Notes: generated from the letters alone by a model not told the origin. A stretch of 64,000 nucleotides of DNA from Clostridia bacterium UC5.1-1E11 (GCA_001305115.1 BCAA01000008.1:62001-126000); one strand, 5' to 3'; numbered from the stretch's first letter, positions 29,314 to 38,348 are shown. Numbers and translations: made by a program.

Positions 29314-29369
29314 AAACGCCGTTTGCACGCCCGTGTGAATTTTTCCACAAGGGCCCTCAAACGGCGTTT
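29314..29369 (-). terminator. Terminator/attenuator hairpin between aroF and tyrA
   Basis: AAACGCCGTTTG arms (29314-29325/29358-29369) pair perfectly, with a further GC-rich inner stem, followed on the minus strand by TTTTTGCGG 20 nt before the tyrA ATG. Upstream, TATACT near 29400-29405 could be a -10. The hairpin may end aroF transcripts or attenuate tyrA. Confidence 0.65.
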
Positions 29370-29520
29370 CCTGCCGCTGTAGTACCATGGATGTACAGCG
29401 TTAGTATAACAAAAATTCAGTGCCCCGTCCAGATTGAACGATGAGCCCGGGCGAACGCTGTCAGAACCATCGTACAGCCGTAGAATCGGGATTTTTGCTG
29501 TACCGTATCAGCTGGTCGCC

Positions 29521-30546
29521 TTAGGCGTCCCACTTGGAAAGGACTTCTTTTGTATGGAGTACATGATGTGCTACACGGTCGAACTGATCCGGGGTAAGGG
29601 ACTGTGCACCATCCGACAGTGCCTTGGCCGGGTTATTATGGACCTCGATAATCAGGCCGTCTGCGCCAGCGGCCACTGCGGCCATGGCGAGAGGCTCAAC
29701 CAACCATGCAATGCCAGAGGCGTGGCTGGGGTCTACCACCACAGGGAGATGGGACAACTTTTTGAGAATCGGAATTGCGGAGATGTCCAGGGTGTTGCGG
29801 GTATAGGTTTCATAGGTACGGATGCCGCGCTCGCAGAGGATGACCTGATCGTTTCCGCCTGCCATGATGTATTCAGCGCTCATCAGGAGCTCTTCAATGG
29901 TGTTGGACAGGCCCCGCTTGAGCAGGATGGGCTTGTTGATCTTGCCCAATGCTTTGAGCAGCTCGAAATTCTGCATGTTTCGTGCACCCACTTGAATGAT
30001 GTCCACGCCCTCCTCCTCGAAGAGCGGGATGTGCCCAATGCTCATAATCTCGGTTACGATCGGCAGACCGGTTTGTGCTTTGGCTTTTTTCAGAAGCTCG
30101 AGGCCCTCTGCCTGTAAGCCTTGAAAGGAGTAAGGGGAGGTTCTGGGCTTGAAGGCGCCTCCGCGCAGGAAGGCCGCCCCTGCGGCTTTTACACGCTCGG
30201 CAACCTCGCAGATCTGGGCCTCTGTCTCAACAGAACATGGACCAGCAATCAGCGCAAGGCTGCCGTCGCCGATCTTTTGCCCGGTGGGGAGGGTGATGAC
30301 CGTGTTGTCAGGATGAAATTTCCGGTTGGCCTTCTTGTACGGTTCCTGCACGCGCTTTACGCTTTCGACAAAATCTTGTGCAGAAATGTAGTCGATATCG
30401 ATGGATGTGGTGTCACCGAGCAAGCCGAGCACGGTACTCTGTGTGCCGACCCAAGTATTGACTTTGACATTGTATTCTTTGGTGAGATTATCCGCGAAAT
30501 GTTTGACTTGCTCGTCTGTACAGTTTGGTTTCAATACAATAATCAT
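29521..30546 (-). CDS. aroF: 3-deoxy-7-phosphoheptulonate synthase (type I-beta)
   Basis: 341 residues. An N-terminal ferredoxin-like regulatory domain (IIVLKPNCTDEQVKHFADNL, to about residue 85) precedes the barrel with GPCSVETEAQI, FKPRTSPYSFQGL, KRGLSNTIEELLMSAEYI and PVVVDPSHASG. It condenses PEP and erythrose-4-phosphate, the first shikimate step. Start ATG 30546 has GGAGGG 7 nt upstream. It heads the tyrA-aroB-aroA-aroC-pheA run and sits behind a leader ORF and terminator. Confidence 0.95.
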   Translation of the reverse strand: MIIVLKPNCTDEQVKHFADNLTKEYNVKVNTWVGTQSTVLGLLGDTTSIDIDYISAQDFVESVKRVQEPYKKANRKFHPDNTVITLPTGQKIGDGSLALIAGPCSVETEAQICEVAERVKAAGAAFLRGGAFKPRTSPYSFQGLQAEGLELLKKAKAQTGLPIVTEIMSIGHIPLFEEEGVDIIQVGARNMQNFELLKALGKINKPILLKRGLSNTIEELLMSAEYIMAGGNDQVILCERGIRTYETYTRNTLDISAIPILKKLSHLPVVVDPSHASGIAWLVEPLAMAAVAAGADGLIIEVHNNPAKALSDGAQSLTPDQFDRVAHHVLHTKEVLSKWDA

Positions 30547-30593
30547 GTTGATACCCTCCAAAATTTGAATGTTAGATTGTGGGGAAAATAAAA

Positions 30594-30624
30594 TAGGCGG
30601 AGCTGCGCGATGCAGCTCCGCCTA
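30594..30624 (-). terminator. Intrinsic terminator in the aroF leader (attenuator)
   Basis: A perfect 13-bp stem (30594-30606 with 30612-30624, 5-nt loop) is followed on the minus strand by TTTTATTTT. It lies between the leader ORF stop (30642) and aroF (30546), so full-length transcripts must bypass it. Confidence 0.9.
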
Positions 30625-30641
30625 TGATAAAAACAGCCAGG

Positions 30642-30782
30642 TTATTTTACAATGCAAGAGAAATGGCTATTTCCACTACAGGGGTTGGCACCGCAAAGAT
30701 TGCATGCGTAAAAATCCCACGCCCAAAAGAAGCGGGGATAACCAAAGCCTGTAAATCGTGTGGTTTTTGCAATCTCAAGCAT
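30642..30782 (-). CDS. Aromatic-rich leader peptide upstream of aroF
   Basis: 46 codons starting MLEIAKTT. Residues 10-25 contain nine aromatics: RFTGFGYPRFFWAWDFY (F, F, Y, F, F, W, W, F, Y). The tail is Cys-rich (CNLCGANPC, then HFSC) and ends at TAA 642-644 of the 30-kb block. AAGGAG lies 7 nt before the ATG, and the promoter start site is about 28 nt upstream. Position, codon content and the terminator 18 nt beyond its stop match ribosome-mediated attenuation as in trp/phe operons. Alternatively it is a small Cys-rich protein with its own terminator. By eye I found no clear antiterminator. Confidence 0.72.
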   Translation of the reverse strand: MLEIAKTTRFTGFGYPRFFWAWDFYACNLCGANPCSGNSHFSCIVK

Positions 30783-30816
30783 GATGGAACTCCTTGTACG
30801 GAAAATTCTTGTAAGT

Positions 30817-30845
30817 ATCATAATACGACAGAAGAGGTTTGTCAA
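30817..30845 (-). promoter_or_regulatory. Promoter of the aro operon leader
   Basis: On the minus strand TTGACA (30845-30840), exactly 17 bp, then TATGAT (30822-30817). Start expected near 30810. This is one of the best sigma-A matches in the window. Confidence 0.85.
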
Positions 30846-30849
30846 GAAA

Positions 30850-31470
30850 GAATTCTTTCCAATTTGCAGGAATTTTTTTGAATTGTTGCAGAAGTCGAAC
30901 TTTTTTCGCGCAAAAAGAAAGCGAATACAACACTTTCTGAACGTTTGAGGAAACTGAAATAGCTCTGTTTTTTTATACGGCTGATGTTTTCCTCGGGCTG
31001 GATATGTAGCCCAAAGGAGGGCGAACTCTTATAGCTCATTCCGGTCGATGTACCAATTGAGCCGTCCAGTTTCAGGTGCTTTATGCTTGTATCGCCTTTT
31101 GCCATGGGAACCTACGAAGCAGACAAACCAATTTACTCAAATTTTCCAATGCCCACAGCATCTTACCGGAGATTGAACGTTTGGCAGCTTCGGGGCCAGG
31201 TCACAAACCTCCCTGGAAAGTCCGGATTAACCGCTTCCATGCTCTCCCAATTTGACTGGCGCTTGCGCGGCGGTCTTTTTGTCATGCTCTTTTCACCTTT
31301 TTCGGAGCCTGCAAATTTTTCTCAATTTCCGATTGACTGTCTATTTGCGGACTTGCAGGTGGGGCGATCCAGGAATGTTTTTTGTGGCGCTTGGCGCATT
31401 TTTTCGTGTGGCCACGGCATTTCGGCGGTTGGTTCTTCAAAGCAAGGCGTCCTTATCGCTATGGAAAACA
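30850..31470. other. Intergenic stretch without a confident gene
   Basis: Minus-strand frames after aroK give very basic short peptides, such as a TTG-started 52-codon frame ending near 31290 and an ATGA-coupled 40-codon frame (MTKRPPRKRQSNWESMEAVN). Neither has a good ribosome-binding site or recognisable family. The long plus-strand frame 31083-31589 overlaps aroK antisense and is not believed. Confidence 0.45.
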
Positions 31471-31472
31471 GC

Positions 31473-31994
31473 TTAACCGAGCCGCTTGACCTGTTCCCAA
31501 ACGCGCCCGGCAACGCGCTCTGCGCCACCGGAACCATCGACGATGATGTCGGCTGCCGCACAATATGCAGGGAGGCGCTTGCGGTATAAGTCAGAGATCA
31601 CTTTCTTCCGGTTCGGCTTTTGCAGTAAGGGGCGCACGGTGTCGTTTTTCAACCGTTCCTGAATCAGCCCAATGGGGGTGTCCAGTAACACCGTGACACC
31701 GCTTTTACGAAATATTTTTACATTTTGCAGGCGGAGCAATGTCCCTCCACCAGAAGCGATTATCAGCCCCCGACGGCTCGCCAGTTCTCTGGCTGCCTCC
31801 GTTTCCATGCGCCGGAAGGTTTCCTCCCCATCCTGGGCGAAGATGTCGGCGATGGTTCGGCCCTCGCGCTCCTCAATGTAGTGGTCCATATCGAGAAATT
31901 CCATGTGCGTTTTCTGTGCCAAACGGCGCCCTACTGTGGTCTTTCCACTGCCCATAAACCCGCATAGGATGATATTCTTCGGCTTCTGTTTCAT
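31473..31994 (-). CDS. aroK: Shikimate kinase
   Basis: 173 residues. Walker A ILCGFMGSGKTTVGRRLA, the shikimate-binding MDHYIEE Asp, the GGG of IIASGGGTLL, and the lid Arg in KNDTVRPLLQ are all present. It phosphorylates shikimate with ATP. Start ATG 31994 overlaps the aroE stop (ATGA), so the two are translationally coupled. Confidence 0.95.
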   Translation of the reverse strand: MKQKPKNIILCGFMGSGKTTVGRRLAQKTHMEFLDMDHYIEEREGRTIADIFAQDGEETFRRMETEAARELASRRGLIIASGGGTLLRLQNVKIFRKSGVTVLLDTPIGLIQERLKNDTVRPLLQKPNRKKVISDLYRKRLPAYCAAADIIVDGSGGAERVAGRVWEQVKRLG

Positions 31995-32890
31995 TGAAAA
32001 ATCCGCTCCATTTCTTTGACGGCATCGCGGCATAGCGCATCGATGTCCGCATCACGGAAGGAGGCATTATACCAGATCTCCTGTGCGGCTGCCGCTTGAC
32101 CTACCAACATGCGCATACCGCCGATCGCTTTTGCACCGTTCTGTTTTGCCAAGCGAAGCAAAAGGGTCTCGTCCGGATTGTATACCGCATCAAAGACCGC
32201 CGCACAGCGGGCCAGGACCTCTGCGGAAACTGGAGAAGCGTCCACATGCGGATACATCCCGACCGGCGTGCCATTGACCAACAGATCGAAATCGCCGGAG
32301 ATTGCATCCAAGAGGGACACAGAAAGCCGTCCCCCGCGTCCCTGTTTTTGCAAGACGGCCGTCAATTCTTTGCACAAAGCCTGTGCTGCGGGCAAACTGT
32401 GTTCGCGTACAGCGATGGTGATGTCCGGCGCCTGCGCAGTTTCCAAGGCCTCGAAAGCCATTACGCGCGAAACGCCCCCCGCTCCCAGAATGGCGATGCG
32501 CCCAGACAGAGAAACGCCGGCACTCTCCAACGCCTTTGTAAAACCCGCTCCGTCGGTGGTGAATCCAATCAACCGGCCGTTTTCATTTTTGACTGTGTTT
32601 ACCGAGTGAAAAAAGGCAGCTTTTTTGTCCAAATCATCCAAATAAGGAATGATTGCCTGTTTATGGGGAATGGTGATGTTAAAGCCGGAAAGTTCCCGTA
32701 GGCGGGGGAGAAAGGATTCCAAATCCTCCGGGGCAATATCCATCACGCGATAGGATGCTGCGCCATATCCGGCCAAGGAGAACAGGCAGCTGTGGATAAA
32801 GGGGGACATGGTGTGTGCGATCGGATGGCCAATCACAGCGAAGTTGTGAATGGGAAAGCTGGTTTTTTCACAATATGTTTTCTCGTCCAT
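31991..32890 (-). CDS. aroE: Shikimate dehydrogenase
   Basis: 299 residues. The shikimate-binding start FAVIGHPIAHTMSPFIHSCL (the SxS motif is here TMS), the catalytic Lys in FNITIPHKQAI, the NADP loop ILGAGGVSRVMAFEA and LLVNGTPVGMYPH are present. It reduces 3-dehydroshikimate to shikimate with NADPH. First gene of the aroE-aroK pair. No good ribosome-binding site lies beyond a weak AGGAG before ATG 32890. Confidence 0.95.
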   Translation of the reverse strand: MDEKTYCEKTSFPIHNFAVIGHPIAHTMSPFIHSCLFSLAGYGAASYRVMDIAPEDLESFLPRLRELSGFNITIPHKQAIIPYLDDLDKKAAFFHSVNTVKNENGRLIGFTTDGAGFTKALESAGVSLSGRIAILGAGGVSRVMAFEALETAQAPDITIAVREHSLPAAQALCKELTAVLQKQGRGGRLSVSLLDAISGDFDLLVNGTPVGMYPHVDASPVSAEVLARCAAVFDAVYNPDETLLLRLAKQNGAKAIGGMRMLVGQAAAAQEIWYNASFRDADIDALCRDAVKEMERIFQ

Positions 32891-32958
32891 GGCAAACTCC
32901 TTAGAATCCCCGGCTTTTCGGGGAATTTGAAAATCCTTAAAAAACTTTAAGAATCATA

Positions 32959-32987
32959 TTGACAAAGCGAAGGATTGCTAATAATAT
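32959..32987 (+). promoter_or_regulatory. acpP: Promoter of acpP
   Basis: TTGACA (32959-32964), 17 bp, TAATAT (32982-32987). It gives a leader of about 140 nt before acpP. Confidence 0.8.
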
Positions 32988-33133
32988 GTTGTTAAGCAAC
33001 ACGGGCAGCCAGTATTTTTAGGCGGCCCGGGGCAATTGTATCACATCTGGCGCTGCTTTGTCCATATTTGGAAGATGGCGTACAGCGGCGCTTTTTGTAT
33101 GCTCATTCACACAAATCAGAAGGAGGAAAAGAC

Positions 33134-33367
33134 ATGGTTCTGGAAAAGGTAAAAGCGATTCTGAGCGAGCAGTTCGATGTGGAGGAGGATTCGATCACCG
33201 TCGATACGAGCATCGCTGACGATCTGGGCGCTGATTCCTTGGACGTTGTCGATTTGCTGATGTCTATTGAAGACGAGTTTGAAATCGAAGTTCCCGATGA
33301 AGAAATTGACAACATTAAGACGGTTGGGGAGCTCGTCAAGTACATCGAAGACCACGTTAACCCGTAA
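33134..33367 (+). CDS. acpP: Acyl carrier protein
   Basis: 77 residues, acidic, with the 4'-phosphopantetheine attachment Ser in DDLGADSLDVVDLLMSIEDE. It carries acyl chains in fatty-acid synthesis. Start ATG 33134 has AGGAGGA; the longer frame from 33068 is not supported. It stands apart from fab genes, with its own promoter and terminator. Confidence 0.96.
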   Translation: MVLEKVKAILSEQFDVEEDSITVDTSIADDLGADSLDVVDLLMSIEDEFEIEVPDEEIDNIKTVGELVKYIEDHVNP

Positions 33368-33382
33368 CCCGCTCCTGACTGG

Positions 33383-33413
33383 AAATCCGCCGTGCATGCA
33401 CGGCGGATTTTTT
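33383..33413 (+). terminator. Terminator of acpP
   Basis: Perfect palindrome 33383-33410 (AAATCCGCCGTGCA and its complement) followed by TTT, 15 bp after the stop. Confidence 0.9.
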
Positions 33414-33505
33414 ACTTGAAAAGCAAGGGGCCTTCTTATATAATGAAAGTTACGATAGAATTCCTGATATAAAAGAAAGTACCGGACTTACTTGAGGTGA
33501 TGGAT

Positions 33506-33709
33506 ATGGGTCAAATGGACGCGCTGGCTCTGGCGGGACAGTGCTTTTTAGGTATTCTCGCTTTTATGGCTCTGATCGGGTTGGTGTTGGTACTGGTCAA
33601 TTTCGTTGGGCGTAGACGCGGTAACAGGGCGGACGCTCCGCGCACCCACAATGCCGCAGACGACGGCAAACTTATAGAACAATCGACCACAAAGGATAAA
33701 GGGGAGTAA
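33506..33709 (+). CDS. Small single-pass membrane protein
   Basis: About 67 residues. One hydrophobic segment (CFLGILAFMALIGLVLVLVN) is followed by a basic cluster (GRRRGNR) and a charged hydrophilic tail. It recalls the layout of small OadG-like decarboxylase subunits, but no specific motif supports this. GAGG lies 8 nt before ATG 33506, and 33500 is an alternative start. It lies 3 nt before proS, probably in the same transcript. Confidence 0.6.
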   Translation: MGQMDALALAGQCFLGILAFMALIGLVLVLVNFVGRRRGNRADAPRTHNAADDGKLIEQSTTKDKGE

Positions 33710-33712
33710 ACA

Positions 33713-35149
33713 ATGGCGGATCAAAAGAAGATGGTGGAGGCAATCACTCCTATGGAGGAGGATTTTGCCAAATGGTACACCGACATCGTGAAAAAGGCTG
33801 AACTGATGGACTATACCAGTGTGCGCGGCTGCATGGTGATCGAGCCGTATGGCTTTGCGCTTTGGGAGAATATCCGCGACAATCTTGACGCGCGGTTTAA
33901 AGAGCTGGGGCACGAGAATGTCTCCATGCCGATGTTCATTCCGGAAAGCTTGCTTCAAAAGGAAAAGGACCATGTAGAGGGGTTTGCGCCGGAAGTGGCT
34001 TGGGTGACAATGGGCGGCAATGAGCAGTTGGAAGAGCGCCTGTGCGTGCGTCCGACCTCAGAGACGTTGTTCTGCGATCACTATGCGCGTGTCATTCATT
34101 CTTGGCGCGACCTGCCGAAGCTGTATAACCAGTGGTGCAGCGTGGTGCGTTGGGAAAAGACAACCCGCCCGTTCCTGCGCAGTGTGGAGTTCCATTGGCA
34201 AGAGGGCCACACCATGCATGAGACGGCAGAGGAGGCAAAAGCGGAAACAGAGCAGATGCTCAAGGTGTACGCGGACTTCTGCGAGCAGGATCTGGCTATC
34301 CCGGTCATCAAGGGCAAGAAGACAGATAAGGAGAAATTTGCCGGCGCAGAGGCGACTTATACCATCGAGGCGATGATGCACGACGGCAAGGCTCTGCAAA
34401 GCGGCACAAGCCACTACTTTGGCGATGGATTTGCACGCGCGTTCGATGTAACCTTTACTGGGCGCGATAATTCGATCCAATACCCGCACCAGACCTCCTG
34501 GGGGATGAGCACCCGCATCATCGGAGGAATCATTATGACTCATGGCGACAACAATGGTTTGGTGCTTCCACCCGCTGTGGCGCCGATTCAGGTGATGATT
34601 ATCCCGATTGCCCAGCACAAAGAGGGCGTCCTGGATAAGGCTGGAGAGCTGCTTGCTCGTTTGAAGAAAACTTTCCGCGTGCGGATGGACGACTCTGAAC
34701 AGTCCCCGGGCTGGAAATTTGCACAGTATGAAATGAAGGGGGTCCCGCTTCGTCTGGAGATTGGACCCAAGGACATCGAAAAGAATCAGTGTGTTTTGGT
34801 GCGCCGTACGGACCGGGAAAAGGTCTTTGTGCCGCTGGAGCAACTGGAAACGGCGATTGCAGAACAGTTGGAGATGGTTCGTAAGACGATGTACGAGACG
34901 GCACTGGCGCGCCGCGAGTCCATGACCTACACAGCGGCCACGTTGGATGAGCTCAAAGAGATCGCAGAGAACAAGCCGGGCTTCATCAAAGCAATGTGGT
35001 GCGGCGACCTGGCGTGTGAGGAGAAGCTCAAGGAAGTGGCTGGCGTCTCCTCGCGTTGTATGCCGTTTGAGCAGGAACATCTATCGGATACCTGTGTGTG
35101 CTGCGGCAAACCTGCAAAGACCATGGTCTACTGGGGCAAAGCATATTGA
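33713..35149 (+). CDS. proS: Prolyl-tRNA synthetase, archaeal/eukaryotic type
   Basis: 478 residues. Class II motif 1 lies in the N-terminal half, motif 2 reads [20 protein letters not shown] and motif 3 [20 protein letters not shown]. An anticodon-binding domain follows from about 290. The C-terminal zinc-like domain has [10 protein letters not shown] and [20 protein letters not shown]. The editing INS domain of the bacterial type is absent. This ProS3 form is common in Clostridia. Start ATG 33713 has AAAGGGGAG. Confidence 0.96.
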   Translation: MADQKKMVEAITPMEEDFAKWYTDIVKKAELMDYTSVRGCMVIEPYGFALWENIRDNLDARFKELGHENVSMPMFIPESLLQKEKDHVEGFAPEVAWVTMGGNEQLEERLCVRPTSETLFCDHYARVIHSWRDLPKLYNQWCSVVRWEKTTRPFLRSVEFHWQEGHTMHETAEEAKAETEQMLKVYADFCEQDLAIPVIKGKKTDKEKFAGAEATYTIEAMMHDGKALQSGTSHYFGDGFARAFDVTFTGRDNSIQYPHQTSWGMSTRIIGGIIMTHGDNNGLVLPPAVAPIQVMIIPIAQHKEGVLDKAGELLARLKKTFRVRMDDSEQSPGWKFAQYEMKGVPLRLEIGPKDIEKNQCVLVRRTDREKVFVPLEQLETAIAEQLEMVRKTMYETALARRESMTYTAATLDELKEIAENKPGFIKAMWCGDLACEEKLKEVAGVSSRCMPFEQEHLSDTCVCCGKPAKTMVYWGKAY

Positions 35150-35202
35150 TGCCGGTTTAGCAAGAAACCGCTTCGACTGTGTGGGGAAGGAAGTTGACGG
35201 AT

Positions 35203-35741
35203 ATGCGCAAAGCTTCTAAAGTGGTAACAGGGACAAAATACAAATCCAAAATGGATCGTTCCTTTTATATGAAGGCGTTGGCTGTGTTCCTTTTAGGGAT
35301 TGTGTTTTTGGCGGTTTATTTTATCTTCCATAATATCCTGGTCGGCTTTTTAGGGACTTGGATGTTTGTGGCGCTTCTCTTGATTTTTTGCCGGAGTACA
35401 AAAGTACCTATTATATTGTGGGGGACACTGGCTTACTTATTAAAAACGGTCTGTTTGATAAAGTGACCATCCTCTACCGCCAGATGATGGAGGTAACGGA
35501 GGAAAAGGGCGAGGCGCGCCATGGATCTTCCAGGGTTGCTTTGAGCAAAGACCGGATTTACATCCGTTACCGCATAAAAAGTAAAGAATACTGGCTGGAG
35601 ATTTCACCGGAGAACAAAGAGCAGTTTTTGGAGGAGATCCAGGAAAAACGGATTGCCATGCCGAATCGCAAGCATTTGGCAGAAGAAGCAGAAAGAAAAG
35701 AGACGTTGGAAGAATCTGTTGGTCAGGAAGAGATCGAATAA
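35203..35741 (+). CDS. Membrane protein with a bacterial PH-like domain, frameshifted
   Basis: 179 residues after correction. Two N-terminal membrane segments (ALAVFLLGIVFLAVYFIF and VGFLGTWMFVALLLIF) precede a PH-like domain (STYYIVGDTGLLIKNGLFDK) and a charged tail rich in Glu. It resembles SunI/YcxE-type bPH proteins; role unknown. The six-T run 35384-35389 lacks one base; restoring it joins LLLIF to LPEYKSTYYIV. GGGGAAGGAAG lies upstream of ATG 35203. Confidence 0.72.
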
Positions 35742-35797
35742 GGAACAATGTAGGAACATGCTTGGATAGGTTCCTTACATGTACCTGATATGGGATG

Positions 35798-35832
35798 GAT
35801 GGGGCTGCGGAATCGCTTTCCGCTGCCCCATC
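35798..35832 (+). terminator. GC-rich hairpin after the PH-domain gene
   Basis: GATGGGGC-T-GCGGAA pairs with TTCCGC-T-GCCCCATC with one T-T mismatch. There is only a weak T tract after it. Confidence 0.55.
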
Positions 35833-35984
35833 TTCGTTAAGATCATTCAATCGAGCCGATTGCAGGATGTTGCCCGAAGAAGCGAGCGAAAAGGGATATG
35901 GAATTCTTAGAGGGGGGTAAAACCCTTCAAGCGAGGCTTTCATCACTGCTGCTCAATGAAGGTAAGACGTAAGGGGATCATGCG

Positions 35985-36254
35985 ATGAAAAAAGGTTGGC
36001 TTGTTCTGGCGACGCTCTTTGGGATTGTGGGGACCGTGGGCGTGGTTTGCCAGAAACTGCACGAACTTCCCCACATTCGAAGTAAGGAAGGCCATTTGGT
36101 CACAGTCATCGGCGGTATGGATGGCCCGACGGCTGTGTTTGTGGCAGGGCATTCCCGTTCATCCCTTTGGAGAACGGTCTGGGTACATGGCTGTAGGGTG
36201 CTTTCTAAAATAGCACAGTTCCGCGTTCGCCAGTTCCGCAGAAAAAGGCGTTAA
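35985..36254 (+). CDS. Small membrane protein with a Na+-decarboxylase beta-like GxDGPT motif
   Basis: 89 residues. One hydrophobic segment (LVLATLFGIVGTVGVVC) is followed by HLVTVIGGMDGPTAVFVAGH, then a very basic tail (RVRQFRRKRR). IGGxDGPT is the hallmark of oxaloacetate decarboxylase beta subunits (usually IGIIGGADGPTAIF), but this protein is about a quarter of their length. Short proteins with this motif are known from Clostridia with no proven function. AAGGGG lies upstream of ATG 35985. Confidence 0.65.
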   Translation: MKKGWLVLATLFGIVGTVGVVCQKLHELPHIRSKEGHLVTVIGGMDGPTAVFVAGHSRSSLWRTVWVHGCRVLSKIAQFRVRQFRRKRR

Positions 36255-36344
36255 AGGGGGTTCTCTCTGAATTTTCAGCTTCTTCTGGGAGGAGAAGTCC
36301 CCTTTTGGGTGTTATAGGAAGAATTAGGCGAAATAGCCAAAATA

Positions 36345-36364
36345 TTGCAAGAAAATTCTTGCAA
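36345..36364. terminator. Short palindrome upstream of the S10 operon promoter
   Basis: TTGCAAGAA AA TTCTTGCAA, 9-bp arms. It is followed by AAAAAA on the plus strand, so a minus-strand terminator is less likely than an operator-like site. Function not clear. Confidence 0.4.
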
Positions 36365-36381
36365 AAAAGAGAAGATAGGAC

Positions 36382-36410
36382 TTGCTATTTGGTGACCTAT
36401 ATGGTATTAT
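36382..36410 (+). promoter_or_regulatory. Promoter of the S10 ribosomal protein operon
   Basis: TTGCTA (36382-36387), 17 bp, TATTAT (36405-36410), with TATAAT overlapping 3 nt downstream. This leaves a leader of about 275 nt before rpsJ, long enough for autoregulation. I did not recognise a known leader fold in it. Confidence 0.65.
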
Positions 36411-36693
36411 AATCTAGCATGACTGCGACAGATATGCGTTGAAGCGGGAGGTTGCGGCTGAAAGATGCCGGTTTTTCCGTGGAGTATGTCCGATTTTAAA
36501 CCGGGCGACAGATATTTTGAGCATGCGAAGGGATTGGGTTGCAATGCGCCCTTCTGCGCTCAGACGTTTTTGCCTACACCCGGATACATCTTGCAAAAGA
36601 TGATCCGGTTTTTCAATGCCGGTTGAAGAAACACCCGGCGCCGTGTTAGGATTTAAAACGCCGCCCGCCAACTACAATAAGGAGGCGATTCAA

Positions 36694-37005
36694 GTGGCAG
36701 TCAAGGAAAAGATCAGGATCAGAATCAAGGGGTACGACCATCAGCTGGTTGACCAGTCCGCAGAAAAGATTGTGCAGACGGCGAAACGCACGGGCGCAAG
36801 AGTTTCCGGGCCGGTGCCGCTGCCGACCGAGAAGCAGATCATCACGATTCTGCGCGCTGTTCACAAGTATAAGGACAGCCGTGAGCAGTTTGAAATGCGC
36901 ACCCACAAGAGATTGATCGACATTCTCAGACCTTCCAATAAGACCGTTGAGGCTTTGATGGGTCTGGAACTCCCCGCAGGCGTTGAAATCGAGATTAAAC
37001 TCTGA
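36694..37005 (+). CDS. rpsJ: 30S ribosomal protein S10
   Basis: 103 residues, [20 protein letters not shown] to the [10 protein letters not shown] end. The GTG start at 36694 is set by GGAGG 8 nt upstream; a longer frame from 36616 only reads the leader. First gene of the S10-spc-alpha block; S10 also acts in antitermination with NusB. Confidence 0.97.
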   Translation: MAVKEKIRIRIKGYDHQLVDQSAEKIVQTAKRTGARVSGPVPLPTEKQIITILRAVHKYKDSREQFEMRTHKRLIDILRPSNKTVEALMGLELPAGVEIEIKL

Positions 37006-37074
37006 TTTTAACCTACCAGCGGTCGAGGTCAAGTTGGCGAGAGCCAACCAATAACCTGTACAGGAGGTAAAATA

Positions 37075-37707
37075 ATGCAAAAAGGTATTATCGGCAAGAA
37101 GATCGGTATGACACAGATCTTCGACGAACACGGGAAAGTAGTCCCGGTAACCGTCATCGAGGCGGGGCCCTGCGTGATTTCGCAGAAGAAAACCGTTGAA
37201 AACGACGGCTACGCAGCAGTCCAGATGGGCTATGGCGACATGAAGGCCCACAAGGTCAACAAGCCGATGCAGGGCCATTTCGCAAAGGGCGATGTCGCTC
37301 CGAAGAAGGTTCTGCGCGAGTTCCGTCTGGAAAACACGGATGCCTACAATGTGGGCGACCTCGTCAAAGTCGACGTCTTTGCGGCTGGCGACAAGGTGGA
37401 TGTGTGCGGCACCAGCAAAGGTAAGGGCTATGCTGGCGGCATTAAGCGCTGGAATTTGCACCGGCTCAAGGAAACCCACGGTTCCGGCCCGGTTGCCCGC
37501 CATGCTGGTTCCAACGGCGCATGTTCCGATCCGTCCAGAGTGTTCAAGGGCAAGCATCTGCCCGGCCACCTCGGCGCGGAGAAGGTCACCGTCCAGAACT
37601 TGACGGTCGTTAAGGTGGACGTCGAAAACAACCTCATCGCCGTCAAAGGCGCAGTTCCGGGTCCAAACGGCGGCACCGTCGTGATCCGTGACAGCGTGAA
37701 GGCGTAA
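37075..37707 (+). CDS. rplC: 50S ribosomal protein L3
   Basis: 210 residues, [20 protein letters not shown] start and the conserved [13 protein letters not shown] block. It is an early assembly protein near the peptidyl-transferase centre. AGGAGG precedes ATG. Confidence 0.98.
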   Translation: MQKGIIGKKIGMTQIFDEHGKVVPVTVIEAGPCVISQKKTVENDGYAAVQMGYGDMKAHKVNKPMQGHFAKGDVAPKKVLREFRLENTDAYNVGDLVKVDVFAAGDKVDVCGTSKGKGYAGGIKRWNLHRLKETHGSGPVARHAGSNGACSDPSRVFKGKHLPGHLGAEKVTVQNLTVVKVDVENNLIAVKGAVPGPNGGTVVIRDSVKA

Positions 37708-37724
37708 GGGAAGGAGGATTTGGT

Positions 37725-38348
37725 ATGCCTACAGTAGCAGTACTCGATATGGCTGGCAAGGAGATCGAAAAGATCGACCTGTCCGAGTCCGTATTTGGAA
37801 TTGAGCCCAATGTGAGCGTGATGCACGACGTGGTAAAGAATTACCTCGCCAACCAGCGTCAGGGCACACAGTCCGCGCTGACCCGCGCTGAAGTTTCCGG
37901 CGGTGGCAAAAAGCCGTGGAGACAGAAGGGCACCGGCCATGCCAGACAGGGTTCCACCCGCGCGCCCCAGTGGACGCACGGCGGCATCGTGTTTGCGCCA
38001 AAGCCGCGCAGCTATCGTTATACTTTAAATAAAAAGGTACGCCGTCTTGCAATGAAGTCCGCACTTTCCAGCAAAGTTGCTAGCAGCAATATGATCGTGC
38101 TGGATCAGATCACATTGGACGAATACAAGACCAAGACCATTGCTAACATGCTTAAGGCAATCGGCTCCGAAAAGAAGACGCTGATCGTTCTGCCCGAGCT
38201 CAACAGCAAGGTGGTTGCTTCCGCAGCAAACATCCCGGGCGTGAAGACCGCAATGGTGAACACCTTGAACGTCTACGACATCCTCAACGCCGACAAGTTT
38301 GTCGTTGTAAAGGACGCCGTCTCTCAGATTGAGGAGGTGTATGCATAA
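37725..38348 (+). CDS. rplD: 50S ribosomal protein L4
   Basis: 207 residues with [20 protein letters not shown], the rRNA-binding loop of L4 that lines the exit tunnel. In some bacteria L4 represses its own operon. Its stop overlaps the rplW ATG by 1 nt. Confidence 0.98.
   Translation: MPTVAVLDMAGKEIEKIDLSESVFGIEPNVSVMHDVVKNYLANQRQGTQSALTRAEVSGGGKKPWRQKGTGHARQGSTRAPQWTHGGIVFAPKPRSYRYTLNKKVRRLAMKSALSSKVASSNMIVLDQITLDEYKTKTIANMLKAIGSEKKTLIVLPELNSKVVASAANIPGVKTAMVNTLNVYDILNADKFVVVKDAVSQIEEVYA

Noticed and set aside
30624-30881. Plus-strand Cys-rich frame (CKSCGFCNLKHDGTPC) opposite the aro leader
   Set aside because: Attractive as a small metal-binding protein, but the promoter, ribosome-binding site and terminator all point to the minus-strand leader ORF, and no plus-strand promoter is seen.
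31083-31589. Plus-strand 168-codon frame
   Set aside because: Half of it is antisense to aroK, with no ribosome-binding site or family signal.
34058-35080. Minus-strand open frame of 340 codons
   Set aside because: Antisense to proS and without recognisable motifs or ribosome-binding site.
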